From Desulfobacula sp. (GTDB lineage Bacteria; Desulfobacterota; Desulfobacteria; Desulfobacterales; Desulfobacteraceae), in NCBI GenBank assembly GCA_027858355.1, contig JAQICW010000436.1, forward strand, positions 1-7,947: a stretch of 7,947 bases of DNA, given 5' to 3'. Below, piece by piece: positions 4,601 through 7,947 of this stretch. A program made the translations under genes and the position numbers. The notes beneath the pieces are model-generated. The model ran no database searches. It was not told the origin of the DNA and worked only from the letters and a program-made list of their open reading frames with translations. Positions within the stretch are counted from its first letter, which is position 1, and each line of letters begins with the position of its first letter.

Positions 4601-7246
4601 TTATGAACGGGTAAATTGGACCAGGCGGTCTATAATCTGTTTGTAATAATCAATCTGGATTTGATCCTCAGACCCCTTGATCTGATTCCTGGTAAAATAA
4701 TTGGCTGCATTCCGATAATTAATCAAAGACAGGGATTCTTTTAAGGTTATATTTTTTCGTTTATAGAGTTTGCTGCCAAAGGAAAGGATTTTTTTTGCTT
4801 CTTCCCTGGCATCATATTTGTCTGTTTTTTCTTTTTCTAAAAAGAGCAGAGTAGTTTTATAGGATTCTAAAAACGGAAGTAAAAATGCAGCAAACCATTT
4901 TAGTTTACGCAGACCCATGGATGTCAGGTTCAGCATATCCGGGTGGGTTGGATCAGGCACTAGAATCCCTTCATGAATAAATCCTTTTATGCATTTGGAG
5001 ATTTGTTCTTCCGGGGTGATCTCTTCATCAAAGGAGAATTCATCGGCAAACATTTTTTGCAGGAATTTATATCGAAGCACAAGGTCGGACAATGAAAATT
5101 TAAACCGGTCAGTCTCCAGTATGGCCACTGCTGTGTAGGTGGTGGGTACAAAAAAGGAAATTACAGAGTTTTTATAATAGTCCAGGATAGCTCTTTTATT
5201 GTGCTTTACTATAAAATTGGTGTTGTCCGTGATCTCGCCCTCGTCTTCATCGGCAAGTTCAATGAAATTTCTGGAGATAAAATTATGTATTACGGTATTG
5301 AGAGCATTATCCGGGTCAAAGTTCAGGGTATCTGATAATTCCACATTGTTGAATGCCAAAAGATTCATATAGGTGTTTACCTGTTCGATCATCTGTTTTT
5401 TGACAAAATTATTTTTGGAGCAGTTTAAGATGGCAGAGGCAATGATACCATGGGGGGTGGCCAGGGCATTCTCATTAATGGAATTAATCAGTTTGTATCC
5501 AAATCTTTTAACAAATTGTATGTATTCCTCGTTGGTGGACCGGGACAGGTCTATGTTTTTTTCTTTTAAATAGTCTTTAATGGACAGGGGCTCATCAAAT
5601 CTGATGTAAACCTTGCCGTATTTTTTCTTTAGAAATTTGCGGGTATTGATCAGTCCTTTAAGGGTTTCCGGACTCTTTTTCCCTCCTTCAATTTCTTTTA
5701 AATAGGCATCCTCTTCAAGAACCTGGTCATATCCCACAAACACCGGGACAAAATACAGATTATCACAGGCACCGTTCAGATATGCTTTGATGATCATGGC
5801 AAGACCACCAGGCTTGGGAGTCAGAAGCTTTCCAGTCCTGCTCCGGCCGCCTTCAATAAAAATTTTGATATTAAATCCTTCATAGAGCAACTTTTCAAGA
5901 TAGGCACCAAAGACTTTGGAATAGAGTTCAGCCCCTTTAAAGGTTCGGCGGATGAAAAAAGCTCCTGTTCTTCTGAACAATGGTCCCAGGGGCCAAAAGG
6001 AAAGGTTTTTTCCTGCAGCAATATGGGGGCAGGGCATGTTATTTTTGAACATCACATAGGGCAATAGCAGGTAATCAAGATGACTTTTATGACAGGGAAC
6101 AAGAATAAGGGGAGCTTCAGTGGATTTTTCCCTCATTCGGTTGATCTCTTCCTGGTTTATCACCAGGCCATCAAAGATATTTTTAAATACCCAGGTTAAA
6201 ATCAAACTGGCAAAATTAATGACTCTCAGGTTATAGTTGGCTGCTATCTCTTTAATATAGGAAGCGGATTTTTTATTAATTTTATAAAGGGGAATATTGT
6301 TTTTGGCAGCATAATCAGCAAGATATTCCCTTAGGGATTTTTTGGTCAGGATGTCTTCGGTAATCTCCTGGCGGGATTTTAAAATAGGACCTGTAATGCT
6401 TTTTCTCTGGCGGTTTAAAATATCCACCAGATAACTTCTTAATCTATGGGTCTGGAATTCTGCATCCAGTCTCTCAATTTCAGGCCGAGTGATAAATTCT
6501 TTAAGATCTAATGGATTGGCTATGGCTACCTTGATTTTTTCAGAACGCCGGATCAGGATAAAGATTCGTTTCATCAGACCGGGTTTTTCATGGGTGCCGA
6601 ACAGAATGTCAGCAAGGCCTGGATCTTTGCGCGTGGGCTTGCTTACATAAATGATGTCTTCCGGAACAATAATAACTGAAGTGTTTATTCGTTTTTGAAG
6701 CTCAATCAGATGAAACAGAGGATCTGGAGTGGCTTTGATAAATCGCTTATAGAAATCTTCTTCTTCAATAAGGCAGACAAACCCGGATTTACCGCTTTGA
6801 AGTTCTTTTTCTGCATACCCGGATATATATATGTCCTTGAAATGGAAATGATGGAGAAAATAATCCATATGGGACAATAGAATCCTGCAGATTCGTTTTA
6901 TGGATAAAAGGGGAAAAAACCGGAAATCAAACCCAAGTTCAGGATAGGGCAGGTCCAGTTCTTTTAGTATTGTATGGAAATACAAAAAATCAAAGACTCT
7001 TTTATTCTTGCTGGTAAAAACAACAATGCTGTTCTTTTCAATATTTTTTATTTTATCTAAATTGTGATCATCAAGGTTTACTTTCCTGACCAGGTGGTTG
7101 ATGATTTTTGTGATAATATAACTATGGTTGCCCGGGTAGAGGCTTGAGTGGTAATCATGGGTGTTATCCAGCAGGTAATTTAAATATGTGCGAAGCTTAG
7201 CTCTTGTATTGGGCACAAGATTTTTAAGCGTTTGAAACAAGCTCAT
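4601..7246 (-). CDS. plsB: Glycerol-3-phosphate 1-O-acyltransferase
   Basis: Transfers an acyl chain from acyl-ACP or acyl-CoA to sn-glycerol-3-phosphate, the first step of phospholipid synthesis, at the inner face of the cytoplasmic membrane. All four acyltransferase motifs are present. Motif I is VPCHKSHLDYLLL with the HX4D pair His386/Asp391. Motif II is GAFFIRRTFKG (428-438). Motif III is FIEGGRSRTGK (463-473). Motif IV is FVPVFVGYDQV (499-509). They match the E. coli PlsB style closely. At 881 residues it is longer than E. coli PlsB (about 807), with the extra length mainly before motif I. The ATG at 7246 has AAGGGA 6 nt upstream (7258-7253). It is the first gene of the operon. No frameshift or missing motif is seen. 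Confidence 0.96.
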   Translation of the reverse strand: MSLFQTLKNLVPNTRAKLRTYLNYLLDNTHDYHSSLYPGNHSYIITKIINHLVRKVNLDDHNLDKIKNIEKNSIVVFTSKNKRVFDFLYFHTILKELDLPYPELGFDFRFFPLLSIKRICRILLSHMDYFLHHFHFKDIYISGYAEKELQSGKSGFVCLIEEEDFYKRFIKATPDPLFHLIELQKRINTSVIIVPEDIIYVSKPTRKDPGLADILFGTHEKPGLMKRIFILIRRSEKIKVAIANPLDLKEFITRPEIERLDAEFQTHRLRSYLVDILNRQRKSITGPILKSRQEITEDILTKKSLREYLADYAAKNNIPLYKINKKSASYIKEIAANYNLRVINFASLILTWVFKNIFDGLVINQEEINRMREKSTEAPLILVPCHKSHLDYLLLPYVMFKNNMPCPHIAAGKNLSFWPLGPLFRRTGAFFIRRTFKGAELYSKVFGAYLEKLLYEGFNIKIFIEGGRSRTGKLLTPKPGGLAMIIKAYLNGACDNLYFVPVFVGYDQVLEEDAYLKEIEGGKKSPETLKGLINTRKFLKKKYGKVYIRFDEPLSIKDYLKEKNIDLSRSTNEEYIQFVKRFGYKLINSINENALATPHGIIASAILNCSKNNFVKKQMIEQVNTYMNLLAFNNVELSDTLNFDPDNALNTVIHNFISRNFIELADEDEGEITDNTNFIVKHNKRAILDYYKNSVISFFVPTTYTAVAILETDRFKFSLSDLVLRYKFLQKMFADEFSFDEEITPEEQISKCIKGFIHEGILVPDPTHPDMLNLTSMGLRKLKWFAAFLLPFLESYKTTLLFLEKEKTDKYDAREEAKKILSFGSKLYKRKNITLKESLSLINYRNAANYFTRNQIKGSEDQIQIDYYKQIIDRLVQFTRS

Positions 7247-7267
7247 GAAATGTCCCTTCTAATTTAG

Positions 7268-7293
7268 GCCTTAAAAAATAAGGCATGTAAGGC
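7268..7293 (-). promoter_or_regulatory. plsB leader element with two competing hairpins
   Basis: On the plsB strand GCCTTA occurs twice, at 7293-7288 and 7284-7279. The complementary TAAGGC follows once, at 7273-7268, after five T. The nearer copy forms a perfect 6-bp stem with a 5-nt loop; the farther copy could pair with the same arm instead. The element ends about 10 nt before the plsB Shine-Dalgarno sequence. It could influence plsB translation or mRNA stability. Confidence 0.4.
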
Positions 7294-7300
7294 TTTATTA

Positions 7301-7327
7301 ATTATCAAAGCTTGGTTCTAATGGCAA
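7301..7327 (-). promoter_or_regulatory. Candidate promoter of the plsB operon
   Basis: Minus strand: TTGCCA (7327-7322) as -35 and GATAAT (7306-7301) as -10, each matching five of six consensus bases. The spacing is a short 15 nt. Transcription would begin near 7294, just where the GCCTTA leader element starts. Confidence 0.35.
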
Positions 7328-7389
7328 TATTATTATTCACGGAAAAAGTATTGGGGGCAGAAAAAAACCAATGGAAAAGCCTTTAAAAA

Positions 7390-7427
7390 GCTATGTATGC
7401 ACCTGAAAACAGGTTATCTAAAATAGC
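7390..7427. repeat. Nested inverted repeat in the divergent intergenic region
   Basis: An outer arm GCTAT (7390-7394) pairs with ATAGC (7423-7427). Inside, ACCTG (7401-7405) pairs with CAGGT (7410-7414) around AAAA. The inner and outer stems are separated by 6 and 8 unpaired bases. It lies between the two candidate promoters, so it could be an operator for a dimeric regulator serving both directions. No T run follows that would make it a clear terminator. Confidence 0.4.
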
Positions 7428-7467
7428 CTTGATTAAAAATATGGCTTGTGCTATTTTTTCTCATCTA

Positions 7468-7513
7468 TTGACAATCATTTTTTCAGTTTAATTGTATCAA
7501 TATTAATTATACT
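7468..7513 (+). promoter_or_regulatory. Candidate promoter region of the MamI-like gene
   Basis: A perfect TTGACA lies at 7468-7473, but no good -10 box sits 16-18 nt downstream; TTGTAT at 7492-7497 (spacing 18) is weak. The best -10-like hexamer, TATACT (7508-7513), has no matching -35 at normal spacing. Either start would give a leader of roughly 50-65 nt. Confidence 0.3.
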
Positions 7514-7517
7514 AAAT

Positions 7518-7542
7518 ATTTTAAATTTGTATTTTAAATTTG
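7518..7542. repeat. 12-bp tandem direct repeat upstream of the MamI-like gene
   Basis: ATTTTAAATTTG occurs at 7518-7529 and again at 7531-7542, separated by one T. Each copy contains the palindromic cores TTTAAA and AAATTT. The pair ends 10 bp before the Shine-Dalgarno sequence, so it would lie in the transcribed leader or just downstream of the promoter. It may be a regulator-binding pair or an AT-rich leader that keeps the ribosome site open. Confidence 0.5.
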
Positions 7543-7567
7543 AACAAAAGTTAAGGAGGATGTTTTT

Positions 7568-7831
7568 ATGAAAACATTAATTGGTGGTGCTATTGCAGTT
7601 CTTCTAGGTATTGTTGGTTTGGCGGTTTGGTTTGGCCCATTCTTGAATCTTTTGGCCGGATGTATCCCACCTGTGCTTTTGCTGGGTGGCGGACTTGCTC
7701 TTTATCTCGGTTTTGATGAGCTTAAGGATTCCTGGAAAAAAGAAGACGGTGTTGATGCTCCTGCTGATGAAGACAAAACTAAAATCGCAGAGCTGGAAAA
7801 CGAACTCAACGAGTTGAAAAAAGAAAAATAA
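7568..7831 (+). CDS. Small two-helix membrane protein with coiled-coil tail, MamI-like
   Basis: An 87-residue protein with a strong ribosome-binding site (AAGGAGGA, 7553-7560, 7 nt before ATG). Two hydrophobic helices are visible at about 3-22 and 31-48, both glycine-rich (LLGIVGLAVW and LLLGGGLALYLG). An acidic linker follows (about 58-70), then a short charged helix with heptad pattern (IAELENELNELKKE, 73-86). From memory of the family, the pattern LxGxxGLxxW, a short loop, then LLxG..P..LLxxGLxAL matches the magnetosome protein MamI without gaps. MamI is a small two-helix protein needed for magnetosome membrane formation in Magnetospirillum. No other magnetosome gene is in the window, so function stays open. 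Other small membrane or stress proteins could share this shape. The gene stands alone and diverges from the plsB operon. Confidence 0.8.
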   Translation: MKTLIGGAIAVLLGIVGLAVWFGPFLNLLAGCIPPVLLLGGGLALYLGFDELKDSWKKEDGVDAPADEDKTKIAELENELNELKKEK

Positions 7832-7860
7832 GGACCTCAAATGAAATAAATTGAGCAGAA

Positions 7861-7947
7861 ATAGCGCAGGATTTTGGTTCATCTACAAGGCGCATCAAAT
7901 GTTTAATACTATACGTATCAGGCCTTTGGTGCAACGCAGTAGATGGG
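7861..7947. repeat. Imperfect inverted-repeat element cut by the window end
   Basis: CATCTAC (7880-7886) pairs with GTAGATG (7939-7945), extended by two G-T pairs to the window end. After an internal loop, GCATCAAA (7892-7899) pairs with TTTGGTGC (7925-7932), with one G-T pair. The loop contains the palindrome ATACGTAT (7911-7918). The left arm continues outwards as AGCGCAGGATTTTGG (7863-7877), whose partner would lie past the right edge. It starts 29 bp after the stop of the MamI-like gene. It looks like a dispersed intergenic repeat and might also end transcription of that gene. Confidence 0.6.

Larger units (their letters stand above)
7247..7567. promoter_or_regulatory. Divergent intergenic region between plsB and the MamI-like gene
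   Basis: A 321-bp AT-rich gap between two genes that point away from each other, so it should carry both promoters. I see no gene in it. From left to right it holds the plsB ribosome-binding site, a repeated GCCTTA leader element, a candidate minus-strand promoter, a nested inverted repeat near the middle, a TTGACA box for the plus strand, a 12-bp direct repeat and a strong AAGGAGGA before the gene at 7568. The individual elements are listed separately. Confidence 0.7.

Noticed and set aside
7568..7831. Evidence for a magnetosome island in this window
   Set aside because: Only one small protein resembles a magnetosome protein; all neighbours are ordinary metabolic genes, so no island can be claimed.
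7604..7882. 92-codon minus-strand frame opposite the MamI-like gene
   Set aside because: The plus-strand gene has a strong ribosome site and a sensible two-helix plus coiled-coil design; the antisense frame is Phe/Leu-rich as expected for the complement of Lys/Glu codons.

Overview
The window looks like a chromosomal segment of an anaerobic, sulfate-reducing-type deltaproteobacterium (Desulfobacterales-like). This is an inference from overall protein character, the AT-leaning composition, a bacterial PlsB of about 880 residues, a plant-type DapB and heptamer/inverted intergenic repeats. No marker gene in the window proves the taxonomy. There are no transposases, phage genes, CRISPR arrays, tRNAs or rRNAs.

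Layout. Positions 1-219 are non-coding and hold two inverted arrays of a 7-bp repeat (TNNTGAG). A small membrane protein of unknown function follows at 220-501 (minus strand), with its own probable promoter at 538-568. From 7246 down to 719 runs a compact minus-strand block that I read as one operon. In transcription order it holds plsB (glycerol-3-phosphate acyltransferase), a two-domain protein joining a MurU-type sugar-1-phosphate nucleotidyltransferase to an AmgK-type sugar kinase, dapB (plant-type dihydrodipicolinate reductase), a DUF1232/J-domain protein and an alpha/beta hydrolase. The gaps between genes are 4, 11, 11 and 25 bp. The 321-bp gap 7247-7567 separates this operon from a divergent plus-strand gene at 7568-7831. 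That gene encodes an 87-residue protein with two membrane segments and a coiled-coil tail, and its membrane core resembles the magnetosome protein MamI. The window ends inside a long imperfect inverted repeat (7861-7947).

How the genes may work together. The first three operon genes all feed the cell envelope. PlsB makes lysophosphatidate for phospholipids. The fusion protein is predicted to turn salvaged N-acetylmuramate (or a similar sugar) into its UDP form. DapB makes the precursor of meso-diaminopimelate and lysine. The J-domain protein and the hydrolase have no assigned substrate. Translation inside the operon appears coupled: the fusion gene has no visible Shine-Dalgarno sequence and starts 4 bp after the plsB stop, and the dapB ribosome-binding site lies in a perfect hairpin that overlaps the preceding stop codon.

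The most noteworthy items are the MurU-AmgK fusion, the stand-alone MamI-like protein, the dapB start hairpin, the inverted heptamer arrays and the truncated inverted-repeat element at the right edge.
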